DNA of 64,000 nucleotides. Origin: Siphlonurus alternatus. Taxonomy: Eukaryota; Arthropoda; Insecta; Ephemeroptera; Siphlonuridae. A model generated the notes under the pieces. That model was not told the DNA's origin. It was given only the letters and a program-made list of their open reading frames with translations, and did not search any database. The position numbers and the translations under genes were made by a program. This document shows positions 36,391-49,807 of this stretch, piece by piece; position 1 is the first letter of the stretch, and the number at the start of each line of letters is the position of its first letter. The DNA is taken from positions 49,674,317 to 49,738,316 of the forward strand of contig OX463781.1 in the NCBI GenBank assembly GCA_949825025.1, written 5' to 3'.

Positions 36391-38132
36391 ATCTTGAAGT
36401 GAAAAGTTTTTCTATACATGAATTTTAGGGGCTATATTCACATTGTTCTTTATATTGCATTCATGTCAAAATGAAGCGATAAAATTATGTAGGGCTAAAT
36501 GGACACGATTCAGAACGAACAAGAAATAATGTAGATATATAGATATGTTTATTTACAACAAACGACTTACTGAACTGGCCAAAAGCATTTATTTAATAGA
36601 GTTACATTTTTATATATAATTCCATACCTATTGCTATTAATAAAGCTGCTGAAAATGCATTTAAATCATATAATTTATATTATATAATATAGTGGATGTA
36701 TCAATTACACAGCTAAATTTAAAATAAAGAAACATTTTTTAATTTTATATTTGTGATTTTTTGTTTCGGTAAAACAAAAGTCTTAAAACAATAATATATA
36801 TTTTCTAAATTTTATGTTTAAAACTGTTTATATATATATTTTTTTTATTATATCATCAAAATTCCCTCATTCTGAATAATTTAATCTTACACTAAAATTT
36901 TTATTACCCTGACTGTGTGAAATTTGGATTTTTTTAAGTGTCGACACAAAATATTTATATATTAATGATATTAAATATATTTTACCATATCTTATAAATT
37001 TATCTACAAAATATGAAACTCACGTTAGTTCCCCCGTTTGTAAGTTTTATAATTTGTAATGTTTCAAAATGTTTGTATTTTTTATTAATTAAAAATATGC
37101 ATTCATAATTATTATGCTCTTACTATACATATGACAGGGTCAGCCTCAAACAATGCAAACATAATATTTCAATTGCACCTCGGCTAGTGAGAAACTTACA
37201 TAATATATTTCTGAAAAACTCCTCCGTGAATCTCGATCACTATTTTTGAAAGACTCCCTCATTTTTTACATTGCAGAAATCAATTGTGCATAACTTTAAT
37301 CTTTAGCATCGATTTAATGAACAAAATCCAACTAAGATTTAAGTAATTTCATATTTCATTGCAATAAAGAATTTAAATTTTATGGTTAAGAAATTCTTGA
37401 AACACCATTTCTGTAATACAAATAAAATTAATGTAAAATCAGATGAAAAGTTGTCACCCACCCCATTCTTACATTTAAGAAGAAACATCAGTATAAAATA
37501 TACAGTCATCAATTTGCCTTACTAATTAGAAAGAGAAATAATGCTTAAGCTTAAAACATCCATTAAGAAGAAAGTCGCATCTTGAACAAGGCGATGGAGA
37601 TTTATTCGCAGTTTTAGTTGAAGAAAATCTTCGTGATATATGACAGCTACCTCTGCGTCGTTTGATTTATTACCATGTATATTTTGAAAACTTTTCGTAA
37701 AAATACATACATTTCTCCCCTTGTCTTTTACATAAAAAAATGAGGTAGAAAAAAAAAAAAGCTCAGGTGTTAAAAATTAGTAATCAAGGGCGTGGTTTTG
37801 TTATCTTTTTGATTTATGGTGGAACTTGTTGCGCCCGCTTTTATTTCATGTAGCTATCTAGCCAGGGGCGCCACGCACTTTGCCCTTCCTACCACACAGG
37901 CCAACAGGTTTGTTCAACTGACCCTAGCTTGTCTTGTGACGCATCCCCAACTGCTGTCGCTTCAAATCTCCCTTTACAAGTTAAAAAGACCTGACACTTT
38001 TGCACCCACTTAAAAAAACCATGCTGCGTATCGATTGACGACTGCTGTTCCCCCATCGTCAATAATTCAACGTCATGCTTTATAATGAGTCATCAAATCG
38101 AGTAGAACATAGTAGATAGACAATACATGTAC

Positions 38133-38183
38133 CTTAGCGCTGCAAAGGGTCCTCCACGAGTCCGCACGATGCCGGCTGACTGA
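38133..38183 (-). promoter_or_regulatory. Possible TATA-less promoter and 49-nt leader exon
   Basis: On the minus strand TCAGTC (38183-38178) matches the arthropod initiator. CGGAC follows at +18, as in the MTE/bridge region, and GGA at +28 partly matches a DPE. A donor CGCTAAG|GTACATG lies at 38133. The surrounding 38155-38400 is GC-rich. It could be an alternative start for the gene whose coding exon is 24834-26200. Confidence 0.22.
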
Positions 38184-38662
38184 CGGACGGCGTGCGGCCC
38201 GCGTGTGCAGCAGTAGATCAGTGGGAGCACGCAGAGCTGTCAACGCGTGCTACGACGTGCGGTAAATGAGATAATAATGGCCCATACCACCGCCTGCAAG
38301 CAAGCAACACGACGATGATGATCCGGCCAATCTGCGCAGATCCCACAGATTGAATTACGCGCCGCCAGAGTTAAACGTCCCGCGGATGAGCAGGAGTTTT
38401 TAGTGAGTGAGCAAGTATACAGTGAAAGAGGAGTGCAAAAAAAAAAAAAGAGAGGAGGGGAGTGATGGAGGGGAGAGTATATATATGTAGAGAGAAAACT
38501 TGATGGTGTTGTATGTATATCTAAAGAGCGGGTGGAAAATATAGGGCGGGCAGATCGACAATACCAGCCAATGAGACTCCACGTTTTGTTAAAAAAAAAG
38601 AAAGGTAGAGGGAGGGGTTGGCAAAAATATATATTGTATAGAAGATTGTGGCGGAGAGTTAC

Positions 38663-38711
38663 CTGAAGTGAGACAGCTGTCTGGACGATCCCCGAGGAGC
38701 CCACTTGCTTG
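38663..38711 (-). other. Possible upstream exon (49 nt) of the 449-aa protein gene
   Basis: Acceptor CTTTCTCTTAG and donor CACTTCAG|GTAACT bound 49 nt. Joined to the exon ending at 26200 it keeps the frame open (SKWAPRGSSRQLSHFS then RSGMSSD), but no ATG lies within it. It could be 5' UTR, since the downstream ATG at 26190 is in good context. Confidence 0.25.
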
Positions 38712-41700
38712 CTAAGAGAAAGCTCCCCCCCCCCCCTTAGAATCTGCAGGAATCACACCAGCGTGTTTGATTCCCAAGTATACGCTACCACTCAATGTGT
38801 ATATGCTGTCTCTTCTACATTTGCGTGCGCTCACAAACGCTTCGCCCCTTTGCACTGTCATGCATCAAAATGTCACGAGCAAAAAAAAATTATACGTACT
38901 ACTAATTTATTCACCAATTTTTGTACACTTCTTTTTTATTTGCCATTTTTCTCTCCCTCACACTTTATGCATGCGTAATCGACTAGCCAGTTAAGGTAGT
39001 ACAGAATAGACATGGATTCGAACACAGGAAAATTCTCTCTCTCCTTGTGCAGCAGGGTCATAGTGTCTGTATTTTTCATTCTTTTTTTTTTTTCAGCCCC
39101 CGAGGGAATATATACGAATGAAATGTACCTACAACATATTATTCAAACAAGCGTTTAAAATTTATACGAGTTGCGTGAATTAAGTTAAAATTTTGTCTTC
39201 AACAAAGCGACTCATCCTTATTCTGCATTTTTGTTTTTTTAAATTAAAAAGAGGGTTTTTAAATAATTAATTTTATACATGTATAAAAATGTTTTAACAT
39301 TGTTTCAAATGTATAAACAAACCGTTATTGAAAACGCTGATTTTTTAAAGTTACAATTAAATCCGTATTTATATGTAGTTCGTCTCTGTCGGTGATCTAT
39401 TTTACGAGGTACATTTTCAGCGAGGGTGGAGAAACAAAGAGGAGCGTTATAGTACGACTTGAAGTGGGGCTGCTATTGTGATCACATTGATCGACTCAAG
39501 CATCAGCAAGCAGCGCGATATTGATTCACTTCACGCTGTCACAATCTGCGCATCTTTTCTTCAATCTCATATGCAACCAGTGGAGCCTGCATGTACACAT
39601 AGTTGCATAATCACCAATTCTCGCAGGCTTGCCCCTGCGGAGTCGGAAGGTAGGCAACTCTGGGAACACAAGTACTCGACTGGTTGCATACCAACCAGGC
39701 GCTCATTGAATATTGTTTTAATACGATAAAAACCTTTTAAACTGAACTAAAGTTAGTGATCATTGTGACAAAATGACAAATTTCAATATTTTAATATTAA
39801 AAAAATGAACAACAAAATTAAAAAAAAAAAAAAAATGCAGCCAGTTATTATCATATTTAATACATTTTTTTTTATTAAAACCTAACTGCTGGGTACTTCT
39901 AATTATGACTTATGAATTACTTGCAAGTTTGAAGCCCTGAACTTTCCGAAATCGTAACTTGAATTTTATTTACAAATGTTTATGCTCATGAAATTTCTGG
40001 TGCATCAGTTCGTTGAAAACCAATTACTACATAATTACATAGTAATTATTACTTACAGCTAGAGATGATTAGCCTGCAATTCAAAACTTCTACATGATTC
40101 AGATTTTAACACGATGCGATTTTATTTTCACTATTTTCAATTAAATATAAAAACTAAGGCAAATAAAACTGTGGTTTTCAGTGAAAATGTGCAGTGAAAG
40201 CCTTCTTTCTTATTAGCTTAGTAATCAAGGCGTGGATAATTAATCACACGACCAGTGATCCACACTCTCTCGCTCGGGGGTAAATTTCTCCTGGGAGAGG
40301 CCCTTTACAATGTAGGAAGGGGTATGAAGGGGTGGAAACCGAGTCACCAACCCCCGCGAGACATACGAATCAAATGATTACATTATTATGACAGAACAAA
40401 AGCGAATGTAAAATAAAAAAAAACCTCACTGCCATAAATATTAACTCCAGTGTCCATAATATAGACTGCTGTAAAATGATAAATGTTTTAGTATCGAATT
40501 GATCGCACATCTCTCGTTTTGCACCAATATATTTATATCTATATAAAAAAATTATACATGTAAAAAAAAATATGAATGTTTTAAAAATTTGCGTAGCAAC
40601 ACGGTATGGGTTGTTATTTGCTGATATTAACGAACACTCGGAGTATTCTATGGAGAGGCGATTATTGACGGAAGGGGGGACAAGTGAACTCATAAAAAAA
40701 CCGGGCAGATCTAATCGCAATTGAGAGATTTCATTGGTCAACGGAGTCGCGACAAAGGTTATGAGAAATAATTTCCCCAAGAGCGAGCATATTGACGAAA
40801 TTCAGTTATATTTTTAATTTGCAATCTATCTGCATCGTTGTGTTGCTTTGCAATTGCTGTAGTGTTGTTTGTTTTTTAGCTTGTTAATCCTATATGGAAG
40901 AGGAGTGGTTCTCTCCTTTCTATTTTTTGTAATATAATTCATGTCAATATAACTCAATAGGACTCTTTTTAAATCTGATTTTAAGTTACATGATGAAGAT
41001 ATTTTTCACTTTTACATCGCAATATTCACCAAGAAATTTTAAAAAAATGTTAGTAAAAATTTAAATTGTGTAATTCTTTATTACATTACTGCATGGATGC
41101 GCACTCAAGTAATTATTTTTAATTTTAAAATTCCATTGAAATTGTTAAGTTTAAAAAAATTGATATTTTAGTATTATTTATATATTATGAGATAACTCAC
41201 AGGTGGGGTTAGGCTCCCCGTGGACGGGAGGGGGGGAGGGAGCAACAACCCACCAACATATGAGAGACGGCATGGTAAATACTCCCAGCATTCACGCTGG
41301 AGGTCTCCTTATGATAGAGACTCGATTTTGCAGCGATTTGAGTGGTTCCGCCGTTTTAACATGTTTAATATTTGTGTCCTGAAGAAAACATGTCCTACAG
41401 TTTTTATGACGATCAGTCGATCAAGGCTTTTGTGTCTCTTTATGTATACTGCCAACTTTTTTCTTAAAACATAAGCCGTTTTTATACATTTGACATTGCG
41501 ACAATAGCTGTGTTTGAAAAGTAAAATACTCGGCCCAGACTTGCACGAACTCTATAATTCTTGTTCTTGTGAAGGACAATATCTAACCTGCTTGAACCAA
41601 AACTCAAAACCACAAAGTTTCTTTGCAACATGCGTTCCTATGATGTGTAGAAATAACAAAAGAATTGGGTCTGAAAATAATAATTTGACCCGTAATTTGT

Positions 41701-44700
41701 AATAAAACTTAAAAGAAAAGTCACAACGAAATATAATGAAAACATGACATTTCAAAGGTTTTAATCTATCTTTTATTAGTATTATACAGTATTTAAAAAC
41801 AAATAAAGGATACATTCATTTCTTTTTTATTTGAAATTCATAGCTCGATTAAAAAACGAATACCGAGGCATCAAACAGATCAAAGTGACGTCACGCAAAA
41901 AATTGCCGATATTGCAGAAAAAAATGTACATAAAAAATAACACGAAGCCATTTTTTTAACAAGTACAAAATTTCAAACTGACGTTGATTTAATGTCGCTT
42001 TTTTATAGTCGGTTTAATGTAACAGCTATGATTTTTATGTCGTTTATCTGTGAAATCTTTGCACAGCAAAAATTCAATACATTATTTTATATTTTAACCA
42101 TCATTTTAGCACGGAGTAAAAGTCAAATGGACCATTGTATAAACATTTTTCGTACTTGTATAAAAGAAAAGAAATATTTAAAACCACTGTAGCAAGCACT
42201 TCCGGTTCATATATAAATATGATTTTTGTTTAAATGTATATTTTTCCTTCGTTACAATTGTTTTCAATACTTCTGCTGGCTTGAAAGTTTTCTCTCTTAA
42301 TGGTTGAAAAGATATGTTGTGTATTTAAATGTTGATTCGCGAACAATACATGTTGATGTGCTCAAAAGGTATGAACAAAACAATGCGTTTTATATTTTTT
42401 ATATTTTCATGACCCCCTCGAGCTGCGATGCTTTCTGAGGCGTGAGTTTTCATATAATCCTTTGCTTTGTTTATGTATTATATATATATAGAAACATATA
42501 CGATATATGGGGATACAATATACGTCCATTACTCATATTATATATTTTTTGTTTGTAAATAGTTTAGAAAAGTTAAAAATATTTATTAATTATTTCTCTC
42601 AGCAGTTTTATTTTGAGTAAATTATTTGTTAAGTTTGATGGCCATATGGAGTGTTTTTATGCATTTAACTGGTGCAAACAGTTTTATTTTTAAACTTTTA
42701 ACCAATGTGTTTGGGACTAAATTTTTTCCCCATACCTTGGTTTTATTTTACGAAAATATAAACAAAATCCGGTGAGAATTATTTCCCATAATTCAACAAT
42801 ATTAATAAAAAATGTTCTTTGCTTTTTCTGAGAAAAATTTTAAGCCATGCTTTTGAAATTTACTCAGGCCCAAAAAACATTGCTTGATTTATTCATGGTG
42901 AAATATCTTTGCTTCATTGATACAATTTAGCATATATAAGGCTTGATGCAAGCAGGAAAAAATCAGTGAAAAAGTCAAATTCTTATTTTATAATTAATAT
43001 AACCCATATATTAATAAGTCATTAAGTGATGACTTCCCCTATAATATTCATGATATAAAGTCCACAATATATGTGTTCAATAAATAACTTGCATCTGCAA
43101 ACACAATCTCAAAAACATCACGTGAAACAATTACTATACTTATATGAATGCAAGACATGCAAGCTATTGGACCCGTATTGATATGCTGCTTGAAACCTAT
43201 CTTATTATTTTCTAAAACAAATATAAAATATTTTATTCTTTAATCGAAATTGTGTTCCTCTCTATAAACCTATATAACAGTACTTTTCCGCAATCATTTT
43301 TTTTTTATATTTAACCACGCTGCATGCACACTTATTATTTTTTATTTTTTTACAACTTCTGTTTTAAATTTCCCAGCAAAAGTGATAGATCCTTTGTCAA
43401 CCAATTCTCAATACTTTGCACAAAATTTTTATCATGCGTGTTAACTATAATAATAATGAGGGGTTGTAAAATTAAAGAATGATGTCATACTCTATACATT
43501 AAGTGTACTTTAGTTCATATACCTAGTAAATTATAATAATATACGTCACATATTTTTATTAAAGTATACACCCTTGTACGTTTTTTTTTTTAAGTACGTA
43601 CTTCTTGCCGTGAATATAAAAAGCACTGCAATCAGATGTCTTTTTTTGTTATACATTTTTATTATAACATATCACATTTTTGAAGGATCCACAAGAAGAA
43701 AAGGTATACAATAATGTTGAATGTGTTTGCATGGTGGCAGTGCTAAGTGGAAGATGCCAAGACGGGCCTCGTCTCCTCGGCAAGTGAACGAGCCCCTCCT
43801 CGCCTGCTGCTGCTGCCATGGCAGCAAAGTATAGTAGTAGTGTTCGTTCAAGAGTGTTTGCATTCGGTTGAGGATTCATTATCTGCGGCTATTGTGGGAG
43901 GAGGGGTGTACAACCACGCCGTGATGCTCTCAGCTATTGATCATCGTACATTTTACAAGGGGAGTTTGACAAGGGGAGAATTTTATTGTATACACGAGGA
44001 GATTGTGACGACACTCTTACATCACCGTCATGTTGGTTATATATGTGGCCAATGACCTAGTCATATATATCAACGTTACATAAGAATTGTCCACAACGAC
44101 TCATTACCATCAGCGAACAATTTAGATCAAAATATTATATAAAAAATGTAAATTATTGATTTTTATCTTTAAAATAGTAATGTAATGAATAACGAACATT
44201 TAATCATTGTTATCTAGATTATATATTGACTTAAATCACTGATACTATTTCACTCTCTGTTTTATGCTATATTCATTTACATTAGTATTTTTTTATTTTT
44301 TAATTATTTTCTGATGTAACATATCTAATGTTACTTGAGATAAATACATTGCAGCGAATATAATTATTATATACTCTTGTTTTATATTATAAATCATCTG
44401 TAACAAGACGTAATTAACATTGTTTTGAATTATTCGTCACCGAAAAATTGCAATGATTAAAAAATAACCAACACTCGTTCTTCTCCGATATGTGTTACCA
44501 TGCACGCTAGCCACGAAGCGAGAACTAGACAGTAACAAGCTATCCAATTACAAGCTGTTAATGAATCGCCGCCATTTCCATAAACTTATGTATCTTTACC
44601 ATGTGACTAGAGGAAACTCGGCACACCATGCTAATTAGTGATAATAATTATTGTTATACCAAACTCTGGTCAAAGCCAGCTTGGAATCTACAATTTCAAA

Positions 44701-45364
44701 TTATATGTTTGCGAAGTGTTAATAATTGTTTATCAGTAAATTAATAATTACATTTTACCAGAGTTGGAAATAATTATTTTTATAAATTGTTTTACAAACT
44801 CATTATTATTTGTTAAATTGATACATTTGCTTCATATATTTTATTACATATAATTTTTATTTTATTATTATTTATACTTGCTTTGTGCCATGCATGTAGT
44901 ACAAAGATATTTTTATAAATGTTTGTTATTCTTAAATTGAATTGTTACAAAGTTGCAAATTCTATTATAACTCATATTAATTATAATATCTGATTCTGTG
45001 AAAACTATAAATCCCGCACAAACAATATATTAAGCAAAACTAGGAGGTGTACCATGCATTATGTGTAATACATTTTTATAGTTATATGGCATGTATGGGG
45101 ACCGCCAAGCCTGAAAATTGACACTTTATATATAATAAAATTGTTTGATATAATCATTTTGTTTGATGATATAATCATAACTGCGCGTGGATTTGAAAGA
45201 CGCCCAAGCTACACAAAACAGAACAACATGGCAGATTTCGATTTTGAAGTTGCACGATTTATATTTCTGGTGGCGTGCAGCATTAGATTACATAATTATA
45301 TTTTACAATTTTATAATTATTTTATTATATTACAACAACTTATTTATAACATCGTTATAAATAC
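38712..45364. other. Gene-poor AT-rich DNA
   Basis: Islands of higher GC lie at 39480-39700, 40215-40375 and 43740-43990. None has a supported exon. TTAGTAATCAAGGCGTGG at 40218-40235 nearly repeats 37777-37795. Confidence 0.4.
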
Positions 45365-46309
45365 GTTTCCACCAAAAGCCGAATTCGGGTAAAAGCTGAA
45401 AAAAAAATGTTTTAGCAAAACTGTGTATATTTCTGCGCATCGCGGTTTGACCATGCATGCAAACCCAAAAATTAGATTTTATTTTGGCTTTTTAGCAGAA
45501 TTTGAGCAAAACCAAAGTTCTGTGCATTTCTCAAAGATAACTTTATTTGAAACGGTGGAGGTCGTTACAGATAATGAAAACAACGTTTACTGGTGTAATA
45601 TAAAATTTTAACTATTTTCGCGCGGTCAATTTTAGAATCAAAATTCTGATTTTTGGTAGACGTTGAATGAGTTTGATGAAACAGACAGAGTAGCATATTT
45701 CCATTCATTTCTGCAAATACCGTATTTCATGAAGTAATAGATTGTCTATCTATTAAAAAATATTGATGCCTTGATTGACGAGTGCCATCTGCATGTCTTG
45801 CAATTATTTCATTTCTTTCAAATTAAGTAAATTATATGATGTACGTTCCACACCAATTTTGGTATTTGATATTATCAGTTGTCAATTTAAAATAAATCAC
45901 AGTTTTGTGTACATTTGAATGTTATTTTTTGATATTCCTTTAACCTATACTGTAGATATCTGACGTAAATAATAAATAAAAAAAAAAATGTATTTTCAGG
46001 ATATCTTATAAATTATAATAATTTAAATAAGTAATTTCACTATATAATAAAGTAAAAAGTGTGAAAACAGTAAAGAATACTAGTTTTGCTCAAAAGCCGA
46101 AATGAAATAAAAATGAAATAAAATACAATTTCGTGTTTTGGTCAAACCACGATGCGCAGAACTAGTTAATTTTGTTGGAAATCAGCAAAAGCTGAAGCAA
46201 AAATCTTCATCGGGTTTTGTTCATTTCAATTTGAGAAAAACTAGGTTAATTTGCTCATTTTTTTTTCGGCTTTTGACCAAATTCAGCTTTTGGTAAATTT
46301 GGTGGTAAC
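45365..46309. mobile_element. Foldback element, 945 bp
   Basis: The left end reads GTTTCCACCAAAAGCCGAAT. The right end is its imperfect complement (GCTTTTGGTAAATTTGGTGGTAAC). Inner arms pair around TCTGCGCATCGCGGTTTGAC / GTCAAACCACGATGCGCAGA. No coding capacity, so non-autonomous. Confidence 0.7.
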
Positions 46310-48012
46310 ATATATTACATACTATGATTTTAATTTAAAAGTTTAGAATGGTCAACAAAGTATAAGAAGTATCTATGAAGTATAGCTTTTATACAATTTA
46401 GTAAAACCGATATTGATTCACATTTTTGTGTATTTTAATTTAAAGATTCATAATATTTTCGTGGGTGGTCATTTTGCATATTTTAAATGGAGGCTATATC
46501 ATAAAGGAACGCTATATAAATCTTGCAGCATTTACCAGTGACAAGGGAGTTTGAAATCATATCATATATGTTAAAATATACAGAGGTTTTGGCCTTGCCA
46601 TGAACGTAAAATAATAAACATATGCATTAATTATATTATATATATTATATGTAATATTTCGAATAAACGAAAGCAAAAAAGATCGCGCGTATGAGAGCAA
46701 GCTCAATTGTTCAATTTTCCATTTGCATTAGCTGGAAAAGTAAGCCTCAGGCATTAATTCACTTTTCTTCTCTCGATCTACACACTTGACCTGAATTTTC
46801 CTTAGTTGCACTATTATATGAATAAAAAACAATGTAAATTGTTATATTATGTAACGATGAATCGGAAGAATGTACAGCTATGGAGAGAAAATTCGTAATA
46901 ATCGGTGTAAGCTAATTCTATATGTTTTGAATATATAATAGATTATACCACATACTTGATATTTTCAGATGTTACAGAAACTGTACCTGCCCAAAGGAGT
47001 TTCAAATTTCCCAGCAGATAATCAGAAGTTGAACGTTTGTGCCATCTTTTGAGTACTAAACAAACTACAATGTCAGCGAACCCCGCGAATTTTATAATAT
47101 AAAATATAAATTGAAATCAATTTCAGAGACCCTTAGGGTCTCTGATTCAAATTTTGATAAAAATATAATGTCTTTATACGTTTTTACTTTACTCAAACAT
47201 TAAAAAACGATGACAAAAATTATATATGTTAATATATACATTTGTGGGGCAGTATGAGTTTGCCTTATATTAATTATAGAATAATTTATTCAATAATTAA
47301 GTATATATATTATAGACGAAATAACTGCATGTATTTATATTATATAATTATACTATATATAATTATGCAGTTCGACGTACGTGCTTTTTCGTTTCAGCAT
47401 AAATATAATATAATATATAAAATATATATTAATCGCAAAATTACTTTAAATTTTTGATTATTTAGAATTCCACGTGACGGCCGGACCACGTACGTCTTTA
47501 AATTTAATTCTGTGTTAATTTAGAACTGCTACTTAATTATTTTTATAAATAATTTAATTTGAAAAGCTCATGCGAATGAGGATGTCGACTGCAACTGCAT
47601 TATATATTGCAGAGTCACGCCGGAGTGCAGATTGATTCTGTATATTAAATTATGATATAGCTGCTGTTTGTTCATAATAACTGTGAAATCAGAGACACTA
47701 TTATATTATTTATATTATATATTATATTATACTGTCTTAAATCTGCTGTGATATATAATAATATATAAATAATTTTAACTGCGCGCGCGATTTAAGTTTA
47801 CATTGCAGTTATTTGTCTGCAAAATATATGTTAAAAATATAAACCCGCCTTAATTAATTAGCTATATGAATAAAAAAAACTACTACAAAGACATAATTAT
47901 TACTTGCTTCACAATGCTTCTGGAGTTCTGTCAATTTGGCAATTAATTAAATTAAAGATTTTTTCAGTCAGAGCTATAGGAAAAATTTAATTAAGCTCAT
48001 GAGAGACCCTAC
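46310..48012. other. AT-rich DNA without a gene
   Basis: It holds a short perfect palindrome CAGAGACCCTTAGGGTCTCTG (47124-47144) and simple AT-rich stretches. No gene seen. Confidence 0.5.
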
Positions 48013-48156
48013 AGAGACCTCCGTGTCTTATTATATGGCCAGAAATTTGATCAGCTTGGCCGAGCTTCACTGTAACTGAGAGTGGCGGCGCCGCCACTCT
48101 CAGTTACAGTGAAGCTCGGATCAAATCCCTGGCCATAAAAGACACGGAGGTCTCTA
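48013..48156. repeat. Long palindrome/foldback with 58-bp perfect core
   Basis: 48061-48089 and 48090-48118 are perfect inverted repeats with no spacer, centred on GCGGC|GCCGC. Outer arms (AGAGACCTCCGTGTCTTA, ATGGCCAGAAATTTGATC) pair with their complements after an 8-bp insertion on the left. It is non-coding and probably a foldback MITE. Confidence 0.88.
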
Positions 48157-49187
48157 TATATTATAGGCCGGGGGTCTCTGAGGAAAAGCTGAAGGTTCTG
48201 AAGATTATTTGAAGTAAAAAGCGCGCATTTTCGAGACACCGATGGACCAATCACGATAGCGGATTGGGATCAGCTGCTGTCTCTTCTCAGCTGCTGATAA
48301 AACGATGGGGGTCAACTAAATTTTTGATTACAAAGGTAAAAAAACACGCATATCTACGGTGAAATTCTAATTTTTAACTCAAATTTAGAGATAAGACCTA
48401 TCTCGTGACACTAATTATAGTTATACTAATGGTGCCATTTCTTCCTGTGCCCTCAGAACGACTTTTTTTCGTCTCCAGACACCTTGCCGGGGCCACAAAA
48501 TTGTTATCAGACAGTCGATTATTTCGAGAATTTAGACGCTTTGAAAGACCAACATACCCGTATTATATGCATATCTCCCACATCTTTCATATCTCAGACC
48601 AAAGTTCAAAATGACTCAACGTAATACAAAGCATAAATAAAATAAAAAAAGTAAATTTTGGAACCACTCTCTAAAGAAAATGTCGGTGAGGAGGAGGATA
48701 AATGTGTTGTGCCGTATTTTGAATGCTCCACGCCTTGGTTTGCACCCAACCTCTGGAAATGTGCCACTTCATCGGTATTCAAGTGAGTCGTAAAAAATAA
48801 TAGCATGCATAGCTTTTTCACAGCAACTTGCCGCGTTTCTATAAAGCTCCATAGCACTTTTTGTGTGTAGCAATTTTAAAGCATAAATATCGAAAACTTC
48901 TTCGTCATGCCGTAGAAAAATCAAGATTGAAATTTACCCTGCGCCTTACGTAGTTTCTACAGAACTCTGTAGCGCGCCACAGAAATTTTAGAGTATTTTA
49001 TACTGTACCGGAGAGTAATATAAATAATATTATACTGTACGTACTGTACTGTACTGCATGTGAAAGCACCTGTAGACATTATTTGACTTTCTTAAGACAC
49101 ATTGCTTGGGAATTTACTATACCTATACAGTATATATTATGCATATTCCAAAATATGAAATGCATTACCGGTAAATGTATTACTACT

Positions 49188-49359
49188 CAGTATAACAGAT
49201 CTTAGTTTACCTCTAGACAGTTCAGTAGACTAGACGGCGCCGGATATATCGGCAATGAAAAGGCTGGAATGACAGCTGGCCAACTTTTCATTGGCCGATA
49301 TATCTGGCGTCGTCTAGTCTACTGAACTGTCTAGAGGTAAACTAAGATCTGTTATACTG
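49188..49359. mobile_element. Foldback MITE, 172 bp
   Basis: Nearly perfect inverted arms of about 75 bp start CAGTATAACAGATCTTAG and end with the complement, around a short centre (GCTGGAATGACAGCTGG). It lies about 360 bp upstream of the first VWA8 exon seen. Confidence 0.88.
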
Positions 49360-49723
49360 AATAATTGTTTCCAGTATTTTATTACATCTTTTCACAAAAA
49401 TAACAATGTACTGTATGCTTGTTATAAGTACAATAGGTACTGTTCCTGTGTAATATGCATATCAAACCTAACATGTAATTATGTAGAATGGGTTGGAAAA
49501 TGTGGTTTCACTCCATGCTGTCAAGTTATTGTATGCATTGTAATATACTGCTGTACAGTACCAGTATTATTTTTACTTATGATTCTTATGAATATATTTT
49601 AAATAAAATATCTTTATTTCAGGAAGTTACTGTATTAAAATACTGTGCTGTGCACATATACTTAAAGTAAACTCCTGTATGTATAAAGTTCTGAGTTTCA
49701 ATTTGAGTTTCCGTTTGTCGCAG

Positions 49724-49807
49724 GTTCGAAGTCTAGTATTACTATCGGAGACGTGACCAAGATCCTGAAAGTTCCCAAGCAGCCTGCCTACGTGCCATGC
49801 AACTACA
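49724..49807 (+). CDS. VWA8: VWA8 exon A
   Basis: Acceptor GTTTGTCGCAG, donor AACTACA|GTAAGT. It encodes SKSSITIGDVTKILKVP and KQPAYVPCNY, the segment just after the mitochondrial presequence in the family. It enters in phase 1, so a coding exon must lie upstream. Confidence 0.9.

Noticed and set aside
43649..44055. Overlapping ORFs on both strands in a GC-richer patch
   Set aside because: Includes poly-Leu/Ala from CTG repeats. No acceptor-donor pair or conserved motif could be assigned.
48405..48614. Arg-rich ORF that could be the VWA8 mitochondrial presequence exon
   Set aside because: MVPFLPVPSERLFF-type sequence looks presequence-like, but no donor of the required phase 1 follows it and nothing ties it to exon A.
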